From contig NC_033627.1 of the NCBI RefSeq assembly GCF_001540865.1, positions 10,664,338-10,728,337 of the forward strand: DNA of 64,000 nucleotides. The letters run 5' to 3'. The first letter of the stretch is position 1, and every line of letters begins with the position of its first letter. Positions 21,587-33,600 of the stretch are shown here, piece by piece. Source of the stretch: Ananas comosus (lineage: Eukaryota; Streptophyta; Magnoliopsida; Poales; Bromeliaceae). The notes under the pieces were generated by a model. That model saw only the letters and a list, made by a program, of their open reading frames with translations. It did not search any database and was not told the origin of the DNA. A program made the position numbers and the translations under genes.

Positions 21587-21751
21587 TACTACACCATTCT
21601 CTGTTGTTTTGCAATTCGTGCATTTTATTTAATGTATGGTAAGTTTTTTAAGCTATTTCCAAACATTGTGGGGATTGTACTTCGTCATAAGTTTTTGTTT
21701 CCATTATTGGCTTTAGTACTTCAGAGGATGGATGTGCTTTTCTGGAAAGTA

Positions 21752-22020
21752 TTATTATTTTTTTTTTTTTTTGAAAAAAAGGTAGCACGCTATCCACTTC
21801 ATTTATTTTGAAAATGAACTTGGCTACAAACAGTGAGGCAACATGGTGTCGAGAAAAAAAATATAGCTCAAAGAAAAAAGAAAAAGAAAAAAGAAATAAT
21901 AACAAAAGTAATCGACAGGTTATTCAGCTCAACAAAAGTCCCTCCACTCTCTTACCAACTCCTTGATATGCCCGACTACAAAGAGAGGGTTCAGCAAAGT
22001 GGTTTTTAAAAATCGCGTTA
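21752..22020 (-). mobile_element. Second SINE-like retroposon (269 bp)
   Basis: Poly-T on the + strand marks a minus-strand poly-A tail. The tail side shares tagcacgctatccacttc with the main SINE family, but the rest of the body differs, so it is a composite or distinct family. The flanking 13-bp duplication tttctggaaagta (21739-21751 and 22021-22033) proves retroposition. Confidence 0.78.
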
Positions 22021-22033
22021 TTTCTGGAAAGTA

Positions 22034-23244
22034 ATTTTAAGAGCATATTATGATAGAATTTCTTTACATGTAAATAAATTCTCTTTTTAATTAGCTTGTT
22101 TCTGCTGTATCAAAAGCATAAATGTTATAGTGGAGGTGATTGATACTGAAACCAAAGGTAAAATCAACGTGCGACCATCTGATTCATGATATATATTCAT
22201 CAAAATTCACAAAGAAAAAGAATTTTCACATTTGATTTGCAACATGAACTGAGAATTTCTGTATGTGACTTGCAATTTCTATAGTATCTTCTAAACCTAT
22301 AAAGTGGGAGAAATTGAAAACTCATCTTATCTTTGGCTGCATAGAGTATATATGATTTTAATACAGTAATTAAATACTCCTATTCAGTATATGTATAAAC
22401 ATTTATTAATAAGAATATTACAGTAAACTTATTGATATAACTCAATCATTCTAATATTCTTAAATATGAACCGAATAAAAATAATTCTATAAAATTAAAA
22501 TTTAATTTTAGACGCAATTGCTTATATATCTTTGAAAAGTTCCCAACTTAATTTCTAATTTATTCCTTTTAGAAGACTAATATATATATATGGAAAATAC
22601 TTTTTTTACGTTTCAACCATTTCTAATATTCTCCTAGAGTTAAATTCCGTTAATGAGCTATTAGCGATAGCTGTTACCTGTACGAAATTATTATTTTACC
22701 CTTTCAAATATACCCTTCCACAATCACCGACTTTTATTATTTTTCCTTAAGTTAAGGGTACAAAAAAGATATTTTGATTTTTGTTAACTCTAGTAAATAT
22801 TTAACTCACATTTAACTCAAATTAACTTAATGGGTGATAACTGTAGGGTATTTTGAAATAATGGAGGAACATACGAGGAGTATATTGGAAAGAAAAAAAA
22901 AAGTAGGGGTAAAAGAGATATTTCTGAAGTTTTGAGGGATATATAAGTAATTATTCCTTAATTTTAATATAATAATTTCTGAGAAGTTAATAATTTTAAT
23001 ATAATAATTTTAGTGAGAATTTAGCTAATTGAGGGTCCCACCACCTTGTTTGATCTCTCGAATTATATTTGGTCAAACTCGGCTCACCGGAATCTTCATA
23101 TACGAGCGTGCCCCATAATATATAATCCTATGCGGGAAACACGATTAGCCCTTCATTTCGCCTTCTCAATTTATTCGCCCAGGCCTCAGCGGCCACCACG
23201 CGTCCCCATAATAAATTCTTGTTCCCTACTTTGCTCCTAAATAC
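22034..23244. other. Non-coding, nothing firm identified
   Basis: AT-rich. A possible decayed MITE lies at about 22590-22960 but ends are unclear. No gene supported. Confidence 0.35.
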
Positions 23245-23955
23245 TGTGTTTGGTATCCGAGAACAGTAATTTTTAAATTTTTGGAATAAGCTGGTATAAT
23301 GCTAATGCTGGAACTGTTGTTCCACTCTTTTCGCTGGAACAAGTTTGTTCTCAGGTGGGAACCAAATTAATTAAAATCTAAATTTAATTTTAATTATGAT
23401 ATTAAATCATTACTTAATCTAATTAATATATTTAAATCATTATTTATTGCTTAAATAATAAAATAATTAATTAATTAATTAATTTATTATTTATAATTAA
23501 TTATTAATAATTTAATGTATTTAATCCGTAAACTAATATTTATATTGATAAATCATTAATATTTCTATTAATCTAATTAATTTTTTTTACTAGTTATTGG
23601 GTTAAAATAATTTACTAACTAATTAAAAAATTAAATTATTTTTTATAATTAATTAATTAATTAATTAATATATTTTTATTTTCTTATACAATATTCATAA
23701 CTAATAAATTTGTTAATTTATTAAATTATTTTTAAGTAATATTTTGATATTAATTAATTAGATAAAATAATTTTAATTTAAAATTATAACTCTTATTGTC
23801 TTTATTCTAATCTAACCACGCATTCAAACACTACCTAATTTACATCCAAACACAAAATTGGTTTAGTTCTTGTGTTTATAGCTGAACTTGTATATATCTC
23901 TGAAATAAGCAGTTTTTAATTACTTATACCCGAATCAAACGCCGCCCACATTATG
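23245..23955. mobile_element. AT-rich element with weak inverted ends
   Basis: The left edge reads gtgtttggtatccgagaaca and the right edge, inverted, gcgtttgattcgggtataag. The interior is almost pure TTAATTAA-type DNA. The ends suggest a non-autonomous DNA transposon of the 'xGTTTGGTTC' kind common in plants. No target duplication was defined. Confidence 0.35.
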
Positions 23956-23982
23956 GGAACCATACCGCTCTCCATGCTAGTG

Positions 23983-23990
23983 TATAAATA
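23983..23990 (+). promoter_or_regulatory. Candidate TATA box of the PDR transporter gene
   Basis: TATAAATA in a GC-richer context (ccatgctagtgtataaatac), 482 bp upstream of the predicted ATG at 24472. If used, transcription would start at about 24015-24025 with a 5' leader of about 450 bases. Other TATATA runs lie closer to the ATG, so the choice is tentative. Confidence 0.45.
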
Positions 23991-24471
23991 CGTAGAGATA
24001 CATAGGGGCCCATCACCAATATTATCTCTCATAGTTATGCAACGATGTTATTAAATTATATAATAACAATATAATATAATTATCTCTATATATATAAATA
24101 GAGCACCCTTGTTACGTTTTTATTTCCAACATAGATCTCTTCCAATCTAATATATAATATATATAAATATATATATATATATATATCTGCATGTTGCATT
24201 GGATTCTTATGATAATATATCTTTTTATATATACATACATATTCATACTCTATAGCATATCTTTTAGACATGTCGAATGAGATTTGGAGCTCCATTTGCT
24301 ACTACACTTATAACCCATAATATCACAAATTGTTGAGCATATATTGTTGATATTATTATAACAACTACCTTTTGTTAATTATAGTTCATTTGCATTTCAT
24401 GGAACCCTATATATATAGCTAGGGTTTCTCCAATATATATATATAGTTTTCTTCGTATATATAGTTGTTGC

Positions 24472-24857
24472 ATGATGAAGAGCATAGGAAGCGAGATGAT
24501 GAAGGAGGAGCCTCCATTGACTCATGAAGATAATGAAGAGTTCCTTCAGATGCTTAGAGAGCGAAAGGCGAGGTTAGGAAAAAAAAAGAAAAAAAGAAAA
24601 AAAAAGAAGTTTATATATGATGAGAACTAGGTGCATGCTGTATACTGTGTATACAATAGGCATCATCTAAGAGTTGGTTTTTGTTTAGTTAATTTTTGCT
24701 TCTTTTTTTTGTTTTTGGTTGGGTTTATAATTACAGATTGGGTATTCAAAACCCTAAAGTGGAAGTGCGGTTCGAGAATTTGAGCGTCGAGGCCGACGTG
24801 CATGTCGGCCAGAGGGCACTCCCGACGCTGCTCACTGCGACTCTCAATGGCTTGCAG
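24472..24857 (+). CDS. PDR transporter exons 1-2: N-terminal cytosolic segment
   Basis: Encodes residues 1-74. Exon 1 (24472-24572) begins [20 protein letters not shown] and contains the [20 protein letters not shown] stretch that aligns with the AEEDNEKFL..RIDRVG segment of other PDR proteins. Exon 2 (24737-24857) gives [20 protein letters not shown], the conserved PDR 'EVRFE-L-VEA' motif. The junction codon AG|A restores arginine. The nearby ATG codons at 24475, 24496 and 24499 are alternative starts. Confidence 0.9.
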
Positions 24858-24876
24858 GTATGAGAGTTCGTATATG

Positions 24877-24925
<49 letters not shown>

Positions 24926-24990
24926 TTACTTCTTTGCTGATCATGTTACTTTGTTAGTGATTTTTTCTTCTTCTTTTTTGATGAAAAATG

Positions 24991-25040
<50 letters not shown>

Positions 25041-26245
25041 GTCAACTAAAGAAGAAGAAGAAGAAGAAGAAGAAGAAGAATGAGTTTAATTCTTCTAGGA
25101 TAACACAAAAAAAAGAGAAAATTTAATATATGATTGCAAATTAGGTTTCAACTAATCTTGCTTTTATATTTGTTTTATATAGTGGATCTTATGAGCTCCT
25201 CATACATTTTTTAAAAGAAAATAAGCTCTATATATAAGATCCCTTTTTTTTTCTGTTAGAAATAAAGATGTTTCCTCTTGGGAAGCAGCTTTTTCTCCTT
25301 TTATTTTATTTTTTTTATTTTCTCCTGTACTTTTTTTGGGGGGAAAAACTACAGGCGTGGGAGATGGAGGGGGCGTCAGTGTTGAGGTTGGGGCCATATA
25401 TATATATATATATAAGATTTTGTTTAATTTGTGTTTTAGATTTATTTTGCAATATACATATATTAGAAATTTCGAATTGGGTGAAAATTGATTCTCAATT
25501 TTACATTTGTTTGGCCCTTAAATACAATCTATAATTAATAAAAAAAAAAATTATATACAAAAATTAATAGATTCTTATCTTTATAATAAAATTTTATAAA
25601 CGAAGTAAAAAAGTTATACATCGAGTGTATGAGACATGCTTGTATATGATAAAGTTTAGCTTTAACAAAATATAAAACTATGCAATATAAGAGAACCAAA
25701 AGAAGCACTCACCTTATTTTGGGAAGTTTGTGGGGCCCATATATAGATTATTATAAAGATTATTGTATATTGATTCTCAACCTTTTCACCACGTTTCATT
25801 TTGGTCCTTAATTTTTTTTTTTCTTTTTTCAATCAAGTTTTCAAATTTTTTTCACTCTCGTTCCCAAAAATAAAATTTTAAAATTTTAAATTTACATCTT
25901 GAATTAATGTTAAAATCTTAAACTAATTAGCAATTAGAATTTTAAATTATAATTTGCTTCGAATTTTAAATTTGATTTTAAATTGAATCTAAATTTTGAT
26001 TTCAAACTATGATTTGGAACCAAAAGAAACCCTCCCTTGCGGGGGAGGGTGTTTTGTGGGGCCACATAAATTTTTTCACTTCAATCCCCGAAAATAAAAT
26101 TTTAAAATTTTGAATTTAAATCTGAAATTAATATTAAAATTTTAAATTAATTAGCAATTAGTTATAAATAATAAGTGAGTTTGTATTCTTCAATAATTAC
26201 GTATTATACATTATTTTTTAATATAAATTTTAATATTAAAATGTG

Positions 26246-26292
<47 letters not shown>

Positions 26293-27564
26293 GCTAGAAT
26301 ACTTTTACAAGTATCACCCAAGTGATACTTGTGTGTTTTTAGCCATTGGATCTACTTTTTAATTACTAATAGTCCTTGGATCAAACACTATTCCACCTAC
26401 CACCACCTACCAATCACCTCCACCATCATCTCAACCTCACATCTCTCCATCCAAGGGCTAAAAACACACAAGTATCACTTGGGTGATACTTTTACAAATA
26501 TTCAGCTCTACTCTAATATATAATTATATATATGTCATAATAACTAACTATCATTAATGTCTATCCATCGCATCAGGTGGGTTTCTTAACTAGTAGTAGA
26601 AGAAGAGGGGAAAAGAATTAAGAGCGCGTTTGGTTAAAATTATGCAGCATTATAAGTTATTTCGACATAATCAGATATCTAAAATTTTTGAATTAAATTA
26701 CTATTAATACTATGTTACCGCAATTGGTAAATGCAATAATATAATAGTAATGAAAAGTAGAGAAATTTTACATAAGAAAATTAAGTACTAAATATGACTC
26801 TGACACCAGTAAGACGAAAAGATCTCAGAGTTGAAATTAAGAAGCAACTTGGAATTTTTTTTTTTTTTTCGCTCTAATTGATTAACCTTTAGTTTTAATT
26901 TATTTTTTTATTTATCAAGAATTAAATTCTGTGCCTTGTCCATACTCAATGAGAGGCACCAACTTACAGCAATAATAATGGAGAAAAGATAATAAAAAAT
27001 GAGTTTCTTGATTCAAAATTATCCAATCATATGTATGGAGATCTCCTAGCAACTTATTATAACAAAAAAAACTTCAAATATCACCTGTGGTTCAGCACTT
27101 TTAATTTTAGTGCTTTAAACTGTTTCACTTTAGTACCCTGTAATTTCGTTTTCTCTTTTCGTTATCCACTCTGTTAATTTTTCGTTAAATTAATGAGAAG
27201 TTAAAACTATAAGATACTAAAATAAAGATATCGTAAACTATAAAGTAGTAAAGTAAATATTCGATAAACCACAGAGTGCATCTGAAGTTTTTTTCTATAT
27301 ATTTTAATAGAGAGTTAATAGGGGGATAATGGAAATAAAAAAACGAAATCAGGATATACTTTAAGCACCCAGATCTGAGTCTGGTATTATATCCAAAAGC
27401 ACTTCATATATAGTAAAGAATCAAGATCTGCATTTCGAGTCCCCAGTTAAACTTATTTTAGATTTAATAAGTGAGTGATTATTAAGATTAAAACTAATAA
27501 TGAAGAGTATTAGGATCCCAAACCAATTCAAAAGCTTAATTAGGCTTATGCATAGATGAAGAGA

Positions 27565-27606
<42 letters not shown>

Positions 27607-30600
27607 TTAGGATTAGATTAAAATGCTTCTAATAGTATCAAGTTATTGGTTCTATTAAATTTTCGTCAACTTTGGTAGCACTAAGTGTTTTGTACTACTA
27701 GAAGTATCCTAGTCGGATATGTATATACACACCACATTATTATTTAATAATTTATATTTACACCATCAATTCAAATTTTTTTAAAAATGCTTAGAAACTT
27801 AGAAAAAACTGTATACCCTTGTACTATGCCCTCTTTAAAAGATCTTCTTTTTTTTTTTTTATGTTTGTAGTGCTTCTTATATAGAATCCTTATTCTCAGG
27901 GCTCATTTGGTTCGGAAATAATAAATATTGGAATAAATTTTTTTTTTCTCCGTCATATTTTACTATTTCAGAATATTCAAGAATAAAAGTAAAATTATGT
28001 TTGGTTTGTTATACTGCTATTCTTAGAAATAATTTAAATTGCATTTGATTAATTTTATAGAATAGCAGAGAATAGTGAAAAAAATGATGGTTAAATTTGA
28101 TATAAAATATGATAATAATAATAATAATTGATTATAAAAGTAATTGATTATAAAAATAATTTATCATAATATTTAATAAAAAAAACTTATTATAAATATG
28201 ATTTAGGAAAATTAATTTATTATAAAAATAATTCACATTCTACTTTTTCTTAACTTTAAGAAAAATAATTTATTATAATATATAATTATAATTTATTATA
28301 ATATTTAAGTAAAAATAATATGTATAAATATTGTACAATTATAATTTATTATATAATATAATTATACTAAAATTCTTTCGACGAATTAATTCTAAGCACC
28401 AAAATAAAATTCCCATTTTTTTATTTTTTTTTGTTATTGAAATATATACTTCATAGCTTTCCAAAAAGGTCAAAGAAATGGATGGTTTTTGCCCAACCAT
28501 TTCTCTGGTGACTCGTTCATTTATTAATGATTTGCACTATTCCGAAAATTAATGCATATTATTATTATTATTATTATTATTATAATATGAGGTTTTGTCA
28601 TTTTCATACTTTAAGAACCATGAATATATAATAATACTCCATGATCAGCAAGAATTAATATAGGTTGTTTCTCGTAATTAATTACCTTCCAACTTAATTG
28701 ATATAATAATGTATAGTGAGCTTGAAATAAACTTACTATCCCTAACAGTCGAATGTACGATATTTTTAGAATGTTATAAACTGATGAAAATGGTTGTATT
28801 TAATTAAAAGGATAAGCACAAAAAGAGAAGGGAAAAAAGATAATATGGACGTACGCGTCTCTTTAATAGATACTGTTATTAATTAATTAAAGTGGGTTTT
28901 GGAACCCAACAGGGGTTTCCACAAGCTGATACAACACACATTAATGCCGCGGGGGAAATGTAATGCAAAAAAAAAAAAAAAACTACTACTTTTCAGGGAG
29001 TGGAGAATTTATTATATATATATATGGACTCTTATATTAGTCTTTTATGAAATGAAAAAAAAAAAAAAAATATAGCATTAACAAATGCATTGCTTCTGGA
29101 GTGGCTTATATATTATCTTTGCCGGTCTGAAGCTCATTTTGTTTTAAGAGGTTCTGAGTTTGATTCTCATATTTGTTACTTGTGATTTATTAAATTTTTT
29201 GCTTGTTAGAATGAATAAGGACTAGTTAATTTTTGGATCTAGTATATATCAAAAGGAGATTCTTTAGGAATAGTGTAGTTTTAACAAATGAATTGCTTCT
29301 GCAGTTACAAATTGCATGCAATGCAGCGAGAAACTGCCCCACGTGGTGTAAAAGTTTAGTAGTAACCAAAGCTAAGTCTGTAGTAGTAGATCCTAGAAAT
29401 TTTCTAGGAAAATATAATATATGAGTAGTGCAAGGAGTTTTGGTGGGTGGGGGGCAAACCCTAGAGATGTACATGGGCGAATCCGAGGGGTCCTCCACCT
29501 CCGCTTCATTTTTTATTGGGTCAGGGTGGATTTGGGATGGGTTAATTCAATTCTATTTTGGGCCCCCGTTTACCGCTTCATTCGAAGCGAATCAGGATGG
29601 AAGCATATTTTCGGCAGATTAAAGAAAAAAAAAGTGTCTGCTGCCTCCCGCTCCATTCACTTGGCAGATTGGGGCGAATTCGGGGCATGTTACATTATTT
29701 ATATTTTTAGCTTCCACTTAACTGTTGGCTTATATGGACTAGCATCTTGCTCTGTAGCGGGAGGCTAGGTAAGGCTGAGTTATGTTTGAAGTAGCTACGA
29801 GGATTGAGTCACAGTCTATACCTGTGAACGTTGTGTCTGTACGGTTTAAGTTAATTGATTATATATTTCTAATAGCTCAAACTTTTAGGATTAATGGTTA
29901 ACATCAAATATCCGACATTACCATCCTATTCGGGCGGATCGGGTTAGCAGCTCCACCAACCTTATCCATTTGCATCCCTAGACTGGCCCGGCCTATGCAC
30001 TTGGCCTATGCACTTGCTCAAAAAAAAGAAAAAAAAAAGAAAAAAAAAAGAGTATTAAAAGAAAAAGTAATGAAACTAATGTTTATTAAGTATCTATAAG
30101 GCTCAATTGTATCTTATTTTTATTTTTTANAATCGGAATGGGTGAATCCGTTTGTAGGTGTTTGGTACGCAGAAGTTCCGTTCCGACTCCGATTCCCGAG
30201 TGGAATGAAAATTTTCTAATCACCTTTTTTTTCAATCCGGCCCAGGATAACAGATTGAAAGTTGAATCCGGATGGAATGGATATTTATTCGGATTAAATT
30301 TATTTTTTTATTTTTTTAATTAAAATATGATTTAAAATTTAAAAATTAAATTCAACTGAGTGTTCCCAGCCCCCGAAACTCGAACCGAGCTTTTATTTTT
30401 TATTTTTTATTTTTTTGAGAGATTGGTAGCACACTAGCCGCTTCGTTTATTTCATTTAGAAATAAATTTAGCTGGAAATGTGAATCAACTAGGATTTGAA
30501 CTTGGGTCTCGGGTACCAACCACCAAGCCCTTTGCTACTTGCTCTAGGGACGATCGGTTCCAACCAATATTTTTTAATGAAATATTTTGCTAGTTTCTAT

Positions 30601-33600
30601 CTAAAAACTAAGGTACAATATTATGAAAAAATAGAAATTCTCTATTAATTCCATAGAATAGAGTTAGAGTGAGGGGGTCTAAGGGCGCCTTTGATTCAAA
30701 ATGGGAAATAAAATTGGAATGGAAATCAGAATTGACAGGAATCAAAGACGGAATGATACAACCCCTAATATGTTTGGTTCAGGGTAACAATCGCAATCGG
30801 TACGGTTGACTTGTGCTTTCAAATATTTAAGAAATTTTGATTATCAAAAAGTAATTAAAATAAAATTAAAATTGAATACAAAGTATAAAAATAATTTAAA
30901 ATTTAGTTTGCACCTCAAAACATAAAATTAAGTTTATAATTTAAATTCAAACTAAAAGTTAAATATTAAAAATTTACATCAGAATACTAAAATTATACGC
31001 CGAAATTTTAAATGTAATTTTTAAAAATTTTAAAAATTTATAATTGAGTGGACAAATTCAAAATATAAAACTAATTTTTGATTTGATTCAAATTCAAACT
31101 CACAACTAAATTTAAATTTAAATTTATAGATCAAATTCAAAATTCTTGATTGAATTTATATTTTAATTTAATTTCTAAATAAAAATCTAGAATTAAAAAT
31201 TTAATTTCTAAATTTAAATTTATACTTTAATTAAAAAATAAAGTCAAAAAATTAAATTTAATTTTAAATAAAAATATAAAATATAATTAAGATTTTTTTT
31301 TTAGTACAGTGCATTCTTTTTGTCTAAATTCAACCTCCAATCTGGCCTTCCAGGCCGGATTAGAAAAAAATGGTGATTAGGGTGTTTTTCATTCATCCGG
31401 AAATAGGAATAGGAATAGAACACCTGAATACTAAATACCTACAAACAGATTCGCCCATTTCAATTTCGATTCCTGAGTGAAAAAGGGGTGAACCAAACAA
31501 ACCACATGATTATGTAAGTCCTCCTAATTTTAGTAAATTTTTAACTTGGGGAATTATTTGTTTCTAATGCACATTTGTTTTAAAAATATGAGTGCAAAAA
31601 TACAAAATGCAACTCCAGGTGATTGTCCTTGTGCATTATTGTGCCTTGGGGTTGGGGGGCAATATAAATTCAGCAGAGTCGGGTCAAGTTCGACAATATA
31701 AATTCGACTTGAAAGTGACTCGACACACCCTTTAAATAAGTCGAAAGCAACATTATATGTACACCAATCTTATATTCTAAATATTTTATGACTAGGATTT
31801 GCCTACTAATCTTATCAATTCACTCCAAATTTTTGTTAAACCCTTTGATACAAGAGTGTACGTCTTACAAACTTAGGGCAATATAAATTCAGCAGAGTTG
31901 GGTCAAGTTCGACAATATAAATTCGACTTGACAGTGACTTGACACATCCTTTAAATAAGTCGAAAGCAACATTATAGGTACACCAATCTTATATTCTAAA
32001 TTTTTTATAACTAGGATTTGAATACTAATCTGATCAATTCACTCTAAAATTTTTTTAAACCCTTTGATACAAGAGCGTACATCTTACATACTTGCGCATT
32101 AATTGACTTATTAAGGCAAGTTGTCGAGCTAACAACCTGACATGATATGAGACATGATTGATCATTCTACCGGTACGAGAGCTATCGGATTTGATCCATC
32201 TGACCTAACCAAGCATACCCGAATGAATCTGAATGTTGCCCCGTAGCGAATTCCATGAGAAGAGTGGCATATTTTAAATCTAATAAAGGCTCTGTTCGGT
32301 TCGACCCGTTTGGTTTGGCTTGGCTCAATGTGGCCAGTTCCAGAAATAAATAGGGGTGGAAACGAGCCGAGTTCGAGCGAGCTTATCTCGGCTCAAATTC
32401 GGCTTGAAATTAATTTCGAGCCTAAATTTAAGCTCAAGCTTAGATTGAAATTAATTCGAGCCGAGCTCGAGCGAGCCTAATTTCGAGTCGAGCGAGCTCG
32501 AGCACTAAACGAGCCGCTTGAAATTCTCAATATTATACGATCAATAGTTTAATTTGTATAGAACATTATCTATAATTTGATACAAAAATATGTCAAATAG
32601 TTCAAAGTACAAAATAATTATATGAAATATAGTATTATAATATGAAAAAAAAAATTATGAGTTGAATATCTAATCTTTTCCACCTCACATGTCTTTTTTT
32701 TCGTCTTTAATCTATTAGAAATTAACCGGCACATCAGAAAAAACGCAGCGGAAAATAATTTTGCACTTTTAAAATTTTTCGGAAGCTAAATACATATCAC
32801 ATATGAAAACCGAAAACCAATAAATCAAACCGTTGCCGGCGGATCATTCTCATATTACTATGCAAAAATTTTAATCTAAACAAAACTCTTTATGTTTAGA
32901 GATCTTACCGTGGACCAGTTAAGGCCTCTTGATCTACTGTACGGTTGAAACTGAATATGACGAACAGAGATTCCGATGAGCCGCGCACATGCCTGGCCTC
33001 TACACGTATCCACACGGAACCAGCGACCCGATCGATCTTCGTCTCACGAATAGGATGAGTCACGGACCATCTGGACGGTGCTAGCAATCCTTTCATGATC
33101 CACCAGTCGATGAAGAGTAGAGAAGTTGATCGGAGAGAAACACGTGTGCGGGCGGAGAGAAATCGGAGAGATTGATCTCTATATGTATATAGATCAAAAG
33201 GCTAACATGCATCAAATTAATTAAGATGCATGGCATCTTAATTACCATGCATTCAATCCACATGGCACTATGTGCCGTACGATTTCACCTTTTCTTTTTT
33301 CTTTTTTTTTTATTGTATTTATTGCATCCACACATACATACATATAAATCTATATATGTATATATAGAATCTTATTTCATAAAATCTTATTTAATAAGAA
33401 TTTTCTCTCACTCCAATAAAATTTAACAATTAAATATTCATGCTTATCCAACTAAATCAAATCTAGAAAAAATCTTATCTTATAAGATATTATGAATATT
33501 TAATTATTCTCTAATCCAATTAGAGATAAATATTACTCTCTCCAATATTTAATTAGATCTTATCTAATTTTGATCTTATCCAATAAGATTACTCACTAAT

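Noticed and set aside
21648..21905. Minus-strand open frame of 85 codons
   Set aside because: It spans a SINE tail and simple A-rich DNA; Phe/Ser low complexity with no similarity.
24086..24295. Tyr/Ile-rich open frame upstream of the transporter
   Set aside because: It is a translation of TATATA-rich promoter or leader DNA on the opposite strand.
29226..29768. Cluster of overlapping open frames in intron 2
   Set aside because: No domain, conflicting frames on both strands, and TE-like wording in the DNA. Not called as a gene.
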